Notes under the pieces: model-generated
Database searches by the model: none
Seen by the model: the letters and a program-made list of their open reading frames with translations, nothing else
What the model was told of the DNA's origin: nothing
Program-made: the position numbers and the translations under genes
DNA from: Streptomyces sp. CC208A
Lineage (GTDB): Bacteria > Actinomycetota > Actinomycetes > Streptomycetales > Streptomycetaceae
Direction: 5' to 3'
Assembly: GCF_030010625.1 (NCBI RefSeq)
Contig: NZ_JASCXN010000030.1
Span: forward strand, 1-64,000
Length of the DNA stretch: 64,000 bases
Shown: piece by piece, positions 19,101 to 27,234 of the stretch
Layout of the letters: each line of letters begins with the position of its first letter
How positions within the stretch are numbered: position 1 is the stretch's first letter

Positions 19101-19436
19101 GGCGGCGGCGGCCTTGAGCGAGCGGGGCAGGGCGTACGACCCCGACTTCTCCAGGCGCTGTACGGTGACGGGCAGCCCGTCGAAGGCGCGCCGGGCGCTC
19201 TCCGCCACGGCCCGGTCGGCGGCGGCCCGCCGCTCGGCCGGTATCTGCCCGGAGACGCTCAGGGTCGCGGCGGCGGCCGAGCGGTCACGCAGTCCGGCCT
19301 GGAGCGCCGCGTTCCCGATGGAGCCGGAGAACCCGGCGAGGGTGGCGAGCACGGTCGTGGTCAGGACGACGGCGAGCAGCGCCGCGCCGAGCAGCAGCCG
19401 GTGAGCCCTGACGCGCAGAAGTACGAACCCCGTCAC
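16113..19436 (-). CDS. FtsX/MacB-family ABC permease 1
   Basis: 1107 residues, first gene of the exporter operon. It has a signal-anchor helix (about 10-32), a long extracytoplasmic region, then a central bundle of helices between about residues 290 and 530. A second extracytoplasmic region is followed by three C-terminal FtsX helices ending RRNDPAVSLRHQGDN. It shares design but not close sequence with the following permease, so the pair would form an asymmetric transporter. GTG 19436 is preferred because AGGGGG lies just upstream; the alternative GTG 19469 has weaker support and would add 11 residues. The 202 bases upstream carry no clear promoter. Confidence 0.87.
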   Translation of the reverse strand: MTGFVLLRVRAHRLLLGAALLAVVLTTTVLATLAGFSGSIGNAALQAGLRDRSAAAATLSVSGQIPAERRAAADRAVAESARRAFDGLPVTVQRLEKSGSYALPRSLKAAAARSGDPDLTLFAALDRSRLTLVRGAWPTAARPGGVLEAALPEEAANRLRTGPGAVLELTDQLTEKKVKARITGVYRAADTADPYWQLDPAGGRGVRTVSFTTYGPLLADPSVLASGALAPGETSWLAAADFSRLDTGGIASLRDAATREPERLLADTTTFGTTLDASTGLPTVLAQTERALAVSRSTLLVVAVQLVMLAAYALLLVARLLSTERSGETALLRARGGSRRRIAGLAAAEALLLAVPAALLAPLLTGPLTRLFAERSALSSLGVRLDTSAGPLVWLVSAGVALACAAAVVAPALAARDGDAVSLRKARAGTLPWPVRAGADLALLLVAGIALWQLQRQPEATADGASVDPVLVAAPALALLAGTVLTLRLLPPAAKLAERRAAGGRGLSAALAGWQFSRRPLRGAGPVLLLVLAVAMGMLAIGQSRSWERSQHDQADFRAGTEVRVIGVGPGDPDRAARLAAVPGVREVAPVFRAGMDVAGRNATVLAAATDRLAGGLLLREDLTGGTAAELLAPLAPESGARPGFAVPEGSRTLVVGLRSTAPRGTADGQVTLTLEDAYGIPHRQPMGRLPADGRTHRFTLDLGRLTAVGVRTGAGLVLTGIDLTARFSEGGERAQSLHVDLLGTTGKDGSPRPADPAGALSRWSAASEQTHHGERETLRLSGSAGSPAAGGEPAPYSVPYTLKGEFTGVHATRSEEYAVRLTAPVPKRPEHLPAIASEAFMAASKAKQGDLVQLSLGGRRVDVTVTRVVADLPTTGTSGRTTDAAAAGNIPADGGGVLVDLTTVNRYLSTADVADPVAPTEWWLTPESGRAAAVAAALRERAGEETGEVVVRDTIADDLLGDPLGAGPATALMAVAAAAATLAAVGFAVGSAGSVRERSAEFAILRALGAPRRRLARLLAAEQGVLIGVGLLVGVALGALLARVVVPLVVLTSRATRPVPPVLVELPLGEVALLLAGVAALPVAVVAAIALRRNDPAVSLRHQGDN

Positions 19437-19638
19437 CCATCCCCCTGGCCGTTCCCCGCGCGTCCGCACCCCGCCGGACGCGGGCCGGACTTCCGCAACG
19501 TTCCGGGAATGCTTTCATCGGCCACGGGTCGTTCGGAACCGTTCGGAAGCGCTTGCGGGCCGACCTTGACGCGATCGTGACCGTTATCCGGCGAGCGATC
19601 CCCGGAATGTGTTCATCCGGTGGCGAGGAGTGGCCCGA

Positions 19639-20046
19639 TCAGCCGGCGGTGTTGACCATCGAGGCGGCGGCGTACGTCAGATAGCGCCACAGCTGGGCCT
19701 CGTGCTCCGGCGCGAGACCGAGCCCGTCGAGCGCCGCGCGCATGTGGCGGAGCCAGGCGTCGTGCGCGGCCTGGTCGACGACGAAGGGTGCGTGCCGCAT
19801 CCGCAGCCGGGGGTGGCCGCGGTGGTCGCTGTAGGTGCGGGGGCCGCCCCAGTACTGCATCAGGAAGAGCGCGAGCCGCTCCTCGGCGGGGCCGAGGTCC
19901 TCCTCGGGGTACATCGGGCGCAGCAGCGGGTCCTCGGCGACGCCCTCGTAGAAGTGCCGGACGAGACGGCGGAACGTCTCCTCGCCGCCGACCTGCTCGT
20001 AGAAGGTCTGCTCCTGCATCGTGTCGTCCCCGGGAATCTCGTTCAC
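19639..20046 (-). CDS. glbO: Truncated haemoglobin, group II (trHbO-like)
   Basis: 135 residues, the right size for a 2-on-2 globin. It has FYEQVGGEETFRRLVRHFYE, the glycine-rich AB region. The F-helix segment YSDHRGHPRLRMRHAPF contains the proximal haem His in MRHAPF, and the W-G-G preceding it is typical of group II. Members bind oxygen and react with NO or peroxide, and many sit near respiratory membranes. Start GTG 20046 follows GGAG closely; ATG 20019 is possible. It is the last gene of the long kinase-sensor run, 73 bases past the FHA gene and behind a strong hairpin, so it may be separately transcribed. Confidence 0.88.
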   Translation of the reverse strand: MNEIPGDDTMQEQTFYEQVGGEETFRRLVRHFYEGVAEDPLLRPMYPEEDLGPAEERLALFLMQYWGGPRTYSDHRGHPRLRMRHAPFVVDQAAHDAWLRHMRAALDGLGLAPEHEAQLWRYLTYAAASMVNTAG

Positions 20047-20075
20047 CGCTCCATCGTCTCAGACGGGGCGGACGA

Positions 20076-20102
20076 GGACCGGAGGTCTAGGACCTCCGGT
20101 CC
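20076..20102 (-). terminator. Hairpin terminator after FHA gene
   Basis: GGACCGGAGGTC (20076-20087) and GACCTCCGGTCC (20091-20102) form a perfect 12-bp stem with loop TAG, 17 bases beyond the FHA-gene stop. It separates that gene from the globin. Confidence 0.75.
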
Positions 20103-20118
20103 CCGGGCGGGCGCGGGC

Positions 20119-21840
20119 TCAGCCGCGCCGGACGGTGATCGTCGTCCAGGCGCCGACGTGCACCCGGTCGCCGTCCTGGAGCTGGACGGGCACGTACGGC
20201 TGGATCGGCTCCTCGCCGCCGTTGACCGTGGTGCCGTTGGTGGAGTTCTGGTCCACCACCGCCCACGAGCCGTCGGGCTGCTGCACGAGCACCGCGTGCT
20301 GGTGCGAGACGCCCGGGTCCTCCGGCGGCACCGACAGGTCGATGTCGGGAGCCTCGCCGGTGGAGTGCCGGCGGCGCCCGATGGAGACCTGGTTGCCCTG
20401 GAGCGGCAGCTGCTTCGGCGGCGCGTACGCGGGCAGGTTGAGCCCGGCGGCCTCGGGCCCGCTGCGGCGCATCATCGCCATGAAGTAGTCGCGGTCCGGC
20501 CCGATGTGAGCGGTCCACCCCTGCGGCGCCGGTGGTGCCTGAGGCGCCTGAGGCGGCTGGGTCTGGGACGGCGGGGAGAGCACCCAGTCGTCGTCGGCCC
20601 GTCCCTGGGGGTACGCGGGCGGCTGCGGCCGCTGCGGCGGCGCCTGCTGATGCGTGGCCTCGGCCCCCAGCGGCTCCGCCGGCCGGTTCACCTGCGACGG
20701 CCGGGAGTCGTGGTACCCGAACGCGTCCTGCGCCGGAGGCGCCGTCTGGAACCCCGGCGGCAGGTTCGCCCCCGCCGACCGGTTCGGCTGCGGAGCGGGC
20801 GCGATCGGCGTGTACGAGGTCGCGGTCCCCGTCAGGAAGTTCCAGCGGCACTCCTCGCAGTACGGCGCCATGTGCTCCCGCGGCGTACGACACTGCGGAC
20901 ACAGCTCCGCCTGCGCGGTCGCGTGGGGATCGCCGCCGGGGCCGAAGCCGCGGGGAGCGCCGGGCGCGCCGGGGCCGCCCGGAGCGGCGGGGCTGCCGGG
21001 CGCGCCGGGGCCACTCGGAGCACCGGGACCGCCCGGGAACGGGGGGTTGCCCGAGCCGCTGGGCGCGCCCGGGCCACCGGGGAAGCCAGGACCGTTACCC
21101 GGGCCGGCGGGTGCACCGGGGCCACCCGGACCGCCGGACGTGCCGGGAGCATCGGGGAAGCCGGGCGCACCGGGGCCACCGGCTCGGCCGGATCCGCCAG
21201 GACCACCCTGGAACGAGGGGCCGTCCGAGCTGCCGGGGCCGCCCGGGCCGCCGGGGAAGCCAGGGCCGTTGCCCGGGCCGGGACCGTTCGGGCCGCCGGG
21301 GTGGCCGGGACCGGGGCCGGGCCCACCGGCCGGGGCACCCGGAGCACCGGGGCCTCCGGGAAAGGCCGGGCCACCGGATCCGCCGGGAGCGTCAGGGAAC
21401 CCGGGGCCACCGGCTCGGCCGGGGCCTCCAGGGAAGTCGGGGCGGCCGGGGCCGCCCGGAGCACCAGGGCCGCCGGAGAACCCGGGACCACCCGGGGCAC
21501 CACCAGGGCCACCGGCTCGGCCGGGGCCGTCAGGAAAACCGGGGCGGCCGGGGCCACCCGGGGCGCCGGGGCCGTTCGGGGCGCCGGGCGGGGGCGGGAA
21601 GCCTGGGATGTCGGCGTTGCCCGGGGCGCCGGGCGGGGGCGGGAAGCCCGGGGTGCCCGGGCCGTTCGGGGGGGCCGGGTGGGGGTAGCCGTACGCGGGG
21701 GGTGGGCCCGGAGGGGGTGGTGGGGGGCCGGGAGGGGGCGGTGTGGCACCCGCCGGCGCACCCGCCCCGGCCATGCGATGGCCGCAGACCTCGCACCAGT
21801 CGTCGGAGACCGACTGGTGTCCGTTCGGGCAGGTCGGCAT
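20119..21840 (-). CDS. FHA-domain protein with two zinc ribbons and Gly/Pro-rich linker
   Basis: 573 residues. An N-terminal zinc ribbon (CPNGHQSVSDDWCEVCGHRM, residues 4-23) is followed by about 270 residues of Gly/Pro repeats (GGPGAPGGPG type). A second ribbon has CPQCRTPREHMAPYCEEC. After another Pro/Gln-rich stretch comes a C-terminal FHA domain from about residue 465. It shows VSIGRRRHSTGEAPDIDL, VSHQHAVLVQ and NSTNGTTVNG, the phosphothreonine-binding residues of the fold. FHA proteins bind phosphothreonine. In relatives of this operon PknG phosphorylates an FHA protein (GarA/OdhI), which then regulates glutamate metabolism. This one is much larger, so it is a candidate target or reader rather than an orthologue. 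Confidence 0.88.
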   Translation of the reverse strand: MPTCPNGHQSVSDDWCEVCGHRMAGAGAPAGATPPPPGPPPPPPGPPPAYGYPHPAPPNGPGTPGFPPPPGAPGNADIPGFPPPPGAPNGPGAPGGPGRPGFPDGPGRAGGPGGAPGGPGFSGGPGAPGGPGRPDFPGGPGRAGGPGFPDAPGGSGGPAFPGGPGAPGAPAGGPGPGPGHPGGPNGPGPGNGPGFPGGPGGPGSSDGPSFQGGPGGSGRAGGPGAPGFPDAPGTSGGPGGPGAPAGPGNGPGFPGGPGAPSGSGNPPFPGGPGAPSGPGAPGSPAAPGGPGAPGAPRGFGPGGDPHATAQAELCPQCRTPREHMAPYCEECRWNFLTGTATSYTPIAPAPQPNRSAGANLPPGFQTAPPAQDAFGYHDSRPSQVNRPAEPLGAEATHQQAPPQRPQPPAYPQGRADDDWVLSPPSQTQPPQAPQAPPAPQGWTAHIGPDRDYFMAMMRRSGPEAAGLNLPAYAPPKQLPLQGNQVSIGRRRHSTGEAPDIDLSVPPEDPGVSHQHAVLVQQPDGSWAVVDQNSTNGTTVNGGEEPIQPYVPVQLQDGDRVHVGAWTTITVRRG

Positions 21841-21882
21841 GTCGGTGCTTCCCCCTCTCGTCGTCCGGCCCGGCGGACCGGG

Positions 21883-23217
21883 CTACCTCTTGACGCGAAC
21901 GGTCTTGGTGGAACGGGTCTCGAGTGTCATCTCGTCCGCCTCCGCGACCTTCGCCTTCAACCGCACAGTACCCGCCGCCGCGTCGACCACGTCCACCACC
22001 TTCGAAAGGAGTTTCGCGGTGTCCGCGTTCCCGGAGGCCGCCGCGAGCTGCACCGCGCGGCCCAGTTTCGCCGTCGCCCCGTCCCGATCGCCCGATTTGC
22101 GGGCGTCCAGGCCCTGCTGGATGGCGTCCGCGAGCTCCGCCTGGCCCGTGTAGTGCGCGACCTGCGGATGGATCGCCGTGGTCATCGCCACGTCGTGCGT
22201 CCACACCGCCCGTATCAGCCCTTGGGACACCGGCCGGGCGTCGCCGCCCGCCGGGTCGGGGACGAGCAGGGAGGTCCGGGCGGCGAGCATCTCCTGTCCG
22301 ACGGCGTTCGCCGGGACCCGGACGCGTATGTGGTAGTCGCGGGACTCGTCGCCCCAGGAGCCGGTGGGGTAGTCCCCGGTGCGCGGCCCGGTGTCGGTCC
22401 GCCGGCCGGTCAGGTCGGCGACCACCGGCGCGACCTGCTTGACGAAGACGAGCTCCGCGCCGACCGGCGTCCACAGCCGCAGCGCCACGTCGGCGACGCC
22501 CTTGCCCATGACGTTCTCCATCATGGCCGTGAAGTCGGCGGCGAGCCCGGCCGGGTCGGCGACGATGTCGGCGGAGCCGAGCAGCGCCGAGGCGATCCCG
22601 GTGACCTCCTTGACCTCCCAGTCGGTGCCGACGCCCCGCGCGTCGCAGGTGAAGCGGCCCGCGCAGGCGTCGAGCGCGGCCCGCAGCGCCTCGGGGGACT
22701 CGTGCTCGTTGCGCCCGTCGGTGAGGAGTACGCCGTGCCGGATGGCGAGGTCCTCGCCGTCGAGGAGGGCGGCGGCGAGCCGCAGCCAGGTGCCGATCGC
22801 GGTGCCGCCGTCGGGGGTGAGCCGGGCCAGCGCCTCCTTGGCCTCGGCGCGGGTCCCGGCGCCCGCGACGGCGAGCCGCCCGTGCGGAGGGTAGAGCGGG
22901 ACGGCGGTGTGGTTGCCGGCGACGACGGCGAAGGAGGTGCCGTCGCGGAGGGTGTCGATCGCGGCGGCGGTGGCGGCCCGGGCGCCCTCCATCTTGGCCG
23001 GCGGGTGGGCCATGGAGCCCGAGCAGTCGACCATGATCACCACTCCGGCGGGTCCCCCGGCCGTCACGCCCGTCACGCCCGCCGTGCCGCTGGTGCCGCC
23101 GCCGGTCGCCGTGACGGTGACGACCGCGTCGACGTCCCGCCCGCCGGCCGGCAGGTACTCGTTCTGGTAGACGTCCACCGAGAACTGCGGCACGGACGGC
23201 TTGGCGAAGTTCGCCAT
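21883..23217 (-). CDS. Cytosolic von Willebrand factor A domain protein
   Basis: 444 residues without signal peptide. The VWA domain at about residues 55-235 has a complete metal-ion-dependent adhesion site. This comprises MVDCSGSM (D-x-S-x-S), the Thr in PDGGTAIGTWL and the Asp in VLLTDGRNE. A beta-rich middle region and a C-terminal helical part (residues about 365-444, with ADAIQQGLDARKSGDRDGAT) follow. VWA proteins scaffold protein complexes. Together with the PP2C and kinase genes it recalls TerY-type triads. Start ATG 23217 (MANFAKPSVPQFSVDVYQ) is chosen over upstream codons, which only add a repeated RSRNQ sequence. Confidence 0.88.
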   Translation of the reverse strand: MANFAKPSVPQFSVDVYQNEYLPAGGRDVDAVVTVTATGGGTSGTAGVTGVTAGGPAGVVIMVDCSGSMAHPPAKMEGARAATAAAIDTLRDGTSFAVVAGNHTAVPLYPPHGRLAVAGAGTRAEAKEALARLTPDGGTAIGTWLRLAAALLDGEDLAIRHGVLLTDGRNEHESPEALRAALDACAGRFTCDARGVGTDWEVKEVTGIASALLGSADIVADPAGLAADFTAMMENVMGKGVADVALRLWTPVGAELVFVKQVAPVVADLTGRRTDTGPRTGDYPTGSWGDESRDYHIRVRVPANAVGQEMLAARTSLLVPDPAGGDARPVSQGLIRAVWTHDVAMTTAIHPQVAHYTGQAELADAIQQGLDARKSGDRDGATAKLGRAVQLAAASGNADTAKLLSKVVDVVDAAAGTVRLKAKVAEADEMTLETRSTKTVRVKR

Positions 23218-23290
23218 CTGGTTTCGGCTCCTCTGGTTCCGGCTCCTCGGCGGCTGCGGCGGCGGCACGGATACGGCTGGTGACGGGGGG

Positions 23291-24676
23291 TCAGGAGGAG
23301 CCTGCCCCCGCGGGCGACGGGACGAACGGCGTCAGCGCGACCGTGACGTTGTCGTGTCCGCCGCCGTCGAGGGCGTGGCCGACGAGGACCCGCGCCGCGT
23401 GCAGCGGCCGGAGCGCCGCGTCGGCGGGGACGGTCCGCGCCATCGCCTCGGCGGCCTCCGCGTAGTTCCAGAGCCCGTCCGTGCAGACCACGACGACACC
23501 CGGCCGGTCCGGCTTGAACGCGGCGGTGTGCGGCTCCAGTTCGTACGCGTCGGCGCCGAGCCAGCCGGTGATGGCGTGGGCGCGCTCGTCCGCGTACGCC
23601 TGCTCCTCGTTCATCAGGCCCGCCTTGACCATCTGGGCGGCCCAGGAGTCGTCCTCGGTGAGCCGGGCGGCGGGCGCGGTGCGGTCGTCGGGCACCCAGT
23701 AGGCGCGGCTGTCGCCGACCCAGCCGACGACGAGCAGCCCGTCGGTGACGACGGAGCCGACGATGGTGCAGGCCGGGGAGTTGCCGCCGGGGGCGGGGTC
23801 GGCGCCCCCGCCGTCGGGACCGCCGGTGCGGGCCAGGGCGGTGACGGCCTCGGCGGCGGCGACGATCGCCTCGTGCATGGCCTGCTGCGGGTGGGTGCCG
23901 CGCGGCAGCGCCTCGTCGAGCACCTTCCCCGCGGCGCGGGCCGCGGCGGCGGACGCCTCGTCGGGGCGGTGGGCGGAGGAGACGCCGTCGCAGACGATCG
24001 CGACGGCGGCCGGCACCCCGCCGGGCAGGGTGGTCTCGCCGATCGCGAACGCGTCCTCGTTGCGGTGGTGGCGAAGCCCGCGGTCGCTGACCGCGGCGAC
24101 GCCGCCGAGCTCCCGCTCCATGTGGTCGCGCTCCCGGGGCTGGGCGTGCCCGCAGTTCTCGCAGTAGCCGTCCCCGTCGACCCGCCCGGCCCGGCAGGCC
24201 ACACAGGTCCCCTCGGGCACCTCCCCGGAAGCACCGGACCCGGCCGCGGGTTCCGCCCGCACGGCGGCCCGCGGATCCGGCGCGGCCAGCTCGAAGTCGC
24301 CCCCGCCCCCGCCCCGTACGGTCTCCCCGCCCGGCGGCACAGGACCGTCCGCCCGCCCGGGTACGGCCCCGGCGGCGTCCGCCCCGGCCGCCGGCACCGT
24401 CGGCAGCTCGTGCCCGCCCGAGTCCGTGCCCGGCAGCTCGCCGGGGTGCTGGGTCGCCGTCGACAGCGAGCCGGGGTCCCGGGGCGGGGCCTCGGGCCAG
24501 ACGGGCGCGGCGATCGGCATGGTCGGCCGGTCCTGCCCGGCCGGCGGCTCCGCCGCGACCGACAGGTCGTATCCGCAGGCCCCGCAGTAGCGGTCCCTCG
24601 GGTCCACCGGTTCGCCGCACTCCGGGTTCGGGCAGGCGGCGAGTCCGTGTGACGGCGGCTGGGGCTTCTGGGACAT
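23291..24676 (-). CDS. PP2C-family protein phosphatase with two zinc ribbons
   Basis: 461 residues. An N-terminal ribbon (CPNPECGEPVDPRDRYCGAC) is followed by a Pro/Ala/Gly linker. A second ribbon CVAC...CENC lies near residues 155-175, and the PP2C domain starts at about 190. The metal-binding motifs are all present: RHHRNEDAF, CDGVSS, GDSRAYW, CTDGLWNY and GGHDNVTV. PP2C enzymes are Mn/Mg-dependent Ser/Thr phosphatases and here probably reverse the action of the kinase encoded two bases upstream. ATG 24676 follows the kinase stop directly; GTG 24688 is an alternative. All catalytic residues suggest an active enzyme. Confidence 0.9.
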   Translation of the reverse strand: MSQKPQPPSHGLAACPNPECGEPVDPRDRYCGACGYDLSVAAEPPAGQDRPTMPIAAPVWPEAPPRDPGSLSTATQHPGELPGTDSGGHELPTVPAAGADAAGAVPGRADGPVPPGGETVRGGGGGDFELAAPDPRAAVRAEPAAGSGASGEVPEGTCVACRAGRVDGDGYCENCGHAQPRERDHMERELGGVAAVSDRGLRHHRNEDAFAIGETTLPGGVPAAVAIVCDGVSSAHRPDEASAAAARAAGKVLDEALPRGTHPQQAMHEAIVAAAEAVTALARTGGPDGGGADPAPGGNSPACTIVGSVVTDGLLVVGWVGDSRAYWVPDDRTAPAARLTEDDSWAAQMVKAGLMNEEQAYADERAHAITGWLGADAYELEPHTAAFKPDRPGVVVVCTDGLWNYAEAAEAMARTVPADAALRPLHAARVLVGHALDGGGHDNVTVALTPFVPSPAGAGSS

Positions 24677-24678
24677 CC

Positions 24679-27234
24679 TCACACCCACGTCCGGGGGCGG
24701 TAGCGGTTGGCCCGCTCCACCAGTTCGATCCTCTCCTCGCCCCGCTGGGCGAGCCGGGCCAGCGCCCGGTAGGCGCGCTCCAGGCCGGAGCGGAGCCCGC
24801 TCTCGTCCAGCGCGCTCCCGAGCAGCGGTTCGCCGCCGCCCGGCGCGGCACCGGGACTCCCGGAGAGTACCCAGTCAAGGGCCGTACCGAGCACCTCCGT
24901 CGCCAACCGCTCCCGGCGCACCGGGTCGAGGCCGAAGCCGCCGAGCGCCGAGACCTGCGCGGCGGCCGCGGTCAGGTCGGCGCCGAGTGGTTCGTGCGCC
25001 GGGCGCCGCCGCAGCCGCGCCCGGACGGCCGCGACCCGGGCCGCCGTGTAGTGGATGGAGGACTCCGGTACGGATTCGAGCGCGGCGACCGCCCCCGCCC
25101 GGTCCCCGGCGGCCAGCCGCACCCGGGCGAGCCCGAAGGCGGCGCTGACGAAACCGGGGTCGGCCGCCCACACCAGGTGGTAGTACTCGGCCGCGTTGTC
25201 CAACTGGCCGAGCACCTCCGCGCAGACGCCGAGCGCCAGCTTGGGCGCGGGCTCGCCGGGGAACGCGTCGTAGACGGCGTCGAAGGCGACCGCCGCGTGT
25301 GTCAGGTCGCCGCCCACGAGGGAGGCCACGCCCCGGTGCCACACCACCCGCCAGTCGTCCGCGTCCCACTGCTCCAGGGCGCCCAGCGTCTGCCCCGCGG
25401 AGACCAGGTCCCGCAGGTCGAGCTGGGCCCGCAGGGCGCGCAGCCGCAGCTCGGGGGTGTCGGCGGGCGCGGCCCGCAGCGCACCGAGGAGTTCGGCGGG
25501 GGCGGCGGCCTGCAGACCGGCGAGGAAACCGGCGTTGGCGTCCGCCGGGTCCACCCGCGGCACCGGCAGCGCGAGCGCGGTCGCCGCCACGTCGAGCGGG
25601 GCGAGCAGCGACCCGAGGCCCTGCCCGGCCGGGAGGCCCGTGGCCGCCGGGGGAGCGGAGCGCCGGGCCCGGCCGGTGCGGCGCGCGCCGAGCACCGAGA
25701 CGTCCCCGGAGTCCTCGGCGAAGAGCACCGTGTCGGTGACCCGCGTCTCCGGGCCGAAGAGCGTGGACAGCGCGGGCCGGGGCCGCCCCGACTGGAGGGC
25801 GACGACCTCCCGCAGCACCCCGGTCAGCTGCTCCGCCATCTCCTCGGCGGAGGCGAAGCGGCGCGCCGGGTCCGGGTCGGTGGCCCGCACCAGGAACCGG
25901 TAGAACGACTCGTACCGCTGGAAGACCTCGATGTGCCGCGGGTCGGGCAGCGAGTCCGCGAAGACGGTGGTGTAGCCCTGGAAGTCGAAGGTGAGCACGG
26001 CGAGCGTGCGGGCCACCGTGTACAGGTCGCTGGCGACCGAGGGGCCGATCTCGGCGACCTCGGGCGCCTGGTAGCCGACCGTGCCGTAGATGGCCGACTC
26101 CTCGTCGTCCATCCGCCGGACCGCGCCCATGTCGATGAGCTTGAGCTGGTCCTCGGACTGGATCGCGTTGTCCACCTTGAAGTCGCAGTACAGCAGGTTG
26201 CGGCTGTGCAGGTGGCCCAGCGCCTCCAGGGCCTCGATGCCGTAGGCGCAGGCCTGTTCGACCGGCAGCGGGTCGCGCCGGCCCTCCGGCGTGCGCCGGG
26301 CGTTGGCGATCTCCTTGAGCGAGCTGCCGCCCACGTACTCCATGACGATGTAGCCGTCCAGGGAGCCGGTGCGCGGGTCGAGGTGCTCGACGAAGTTGTA
26401 GATCCGGACGATGTTGGCGTGCTCGATCTCGGCGAGGAAGCGGCGCTCCGAGATCGCCGCCGCCATGGCGTCCTGGTCGCCGGTGTCGAGCAGGCCCTTG
26501 AGGACCACCCACCGGTCCGAGACCGCCCGGTCGACGGCGAGGTAGATCCAGCCGAGGCCGCCGTGGGCGAGACACCCCGCCACCTCGTACTGCCCGTGCA
26601 CCACGTCCCCGGCCCGCAGCTTCGGCACGAAGGAGTACGGGTGCCCGCACGAGGTGCAGAAGCCCTCGGTGCGGCCCGGCCGGTCACCGCGCGAACGGCC
26701 CACCGGCGCACCGCAGTCGGAACGGGAGCAGAATCGCTTCCGCTCGGGCACCTCGGGGTGCGCCATCACCGCGCCGCGCGGGTCGGGGCGCGGCACCTCC
26801 GGGATCGTGACGAGCCCCGCGCCGAGCCGCTTGCGGGCCGACTGCCCACTGGACGACCCGGAGCTGCGCACCGACACCGAACGGCCGGTGGCCCGCCCCG
26901 ACAGCGACCGCGACAGCCGCCCGGACACCGAGCGGCGCGAGGACGAGGAGCGGGACGAGGCCCGCGAACCGCTGCGCGCCGACGCCGAGTCGGGCCCCCA
27001 GGCCGCCGCCTCCGACGGCGTCCCGAAGCCCGCGCCCGTCCCGGGACCCGTGCCGGTGCCGCGCTTCCCGGGCACCGCGACCCCGGTCGGATTGGCCTGG
27101 AGCCGCCCGCTGGGCGCCACCACCGGCGCGAGCCCGCACGTGTCGCAGTACAGCTCGCCGCCGCCCACGTCCTCGTACGCGCCCTCGCACGCGGGCCGCT
27201 GGCAGCTCGCCGCCGCCCCGGCCTGACCGCTCAC
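24679..27234 (-). CDS. pknG: PknG-like Ser/Thr protein kinase
   Basis: 851 residues, no membrane helix. Order of parts: zinc ribbon (Cys 11 to about 34), a Ser/Arg-rich segment (about 85-125), a rubredoxin-like ribbon (CSRSDCGAP...CTSCGH), kinase domain (about 215-480) and TPR-like helices to the end. Kinase motifs are CLAHGGLGWIYLAVD, VVLKGL (ATP lysine), a catalytic loop YCDFKVDN in place of HRD, and LIDMGA in place of DFG. PknG kinases share exactly these departures. In actinobacteria PknG phosphorylates an FHA protein to control glutamate metabolism and is switched by GlnH/GlnX, whose genes lie upstream here. GTG 27234 overlaps the preceding stop by GTGA. Confidence 0.93.
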   Translation of the reverse strand: MSGQAGAAASCQRPACEGAYEDVGGGELYCDTCGLAPVVAPSGRLQANPTGVAVPGKRGTGTGPGTGAGFGTPSEAAAWGPDSASARSGSRASSRSSSSRRSVSGRLSRSLSGRATGRSVSVRSSGSSSGQSARKRLGAGLVTIPEVPRPDPRGAVMAHPEVPERKRFCSRSDCGAPVGRSRGDRPGRTEGFCTSCGHPYSFVPKLRAGDVVHGQYEVAGCLAHGGLGWIYLAVDRAVSDRWVVLKGLLDTGDQDAMAAAISERRFLAEIEHANIVRIYNFVEHLDPRTGSLDGYIVMEYVGGSSLKEIANARRTPEGRRDPLPVEQACAYGIEALEALGHLHSRNLLYCDFKVDNAIQSEDQLKLIDMGAVRRMDDEESAIYGTVGYQAPEVAEIGPSVASDLYTVARTLAVLTFDFQGYTTVFADSLPDPRHIEVFQRYESFYRFLVRATDPDPARRFASAEEMAEQLTGVLREVVALQSGRPRPALSTLFGPETRVTDTVLFAEDSGDVSVLGARRTGRARRSAPPAATGLPAGQGLGSLLAPLDVAATALALPVPRVDPADANAGFLAGLQAAAPAELLGALRAAPADTPELRLRALRAQLDLRDLVSAGQTLGALEQWDADDWRVVWHRGVASLVGGDLTHAAVAFDAVYDAFPGEPAPKLALGVCAEVLGQLDNAAEYYHLVWAADPGFVSAAFGLARVRLAAGDRAGAVAALESVPESSIHYTAARVAAVRARLRRRPAHEPLGADLTAAAAQVSALGGFGLDPVRRERLATEVLGTALDWVLSGSPGAAPGGGEPLLGSALDESGLRSGLERAYRALARLAQRGEERIELVERANRYRPRTWV

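Noticed and set aside
20654..21688. A plus-strand frame with Gly-Pro-Pro collagen-like repeats
   Set aside because: It is antisense to the Gly/Pro linker of the FHA gene, whose minus-strand frame runs through zinc ribbons and the FHA domain. The collagen look follows from the complementary codons.
19609..23283. A 1224-codon plus-strand open frame over globin, FHA and VWA genes
   Set aside because: Composition is Arg/Gly/Val-rich without motifs. Three recognised genes occupy the opposite strand.
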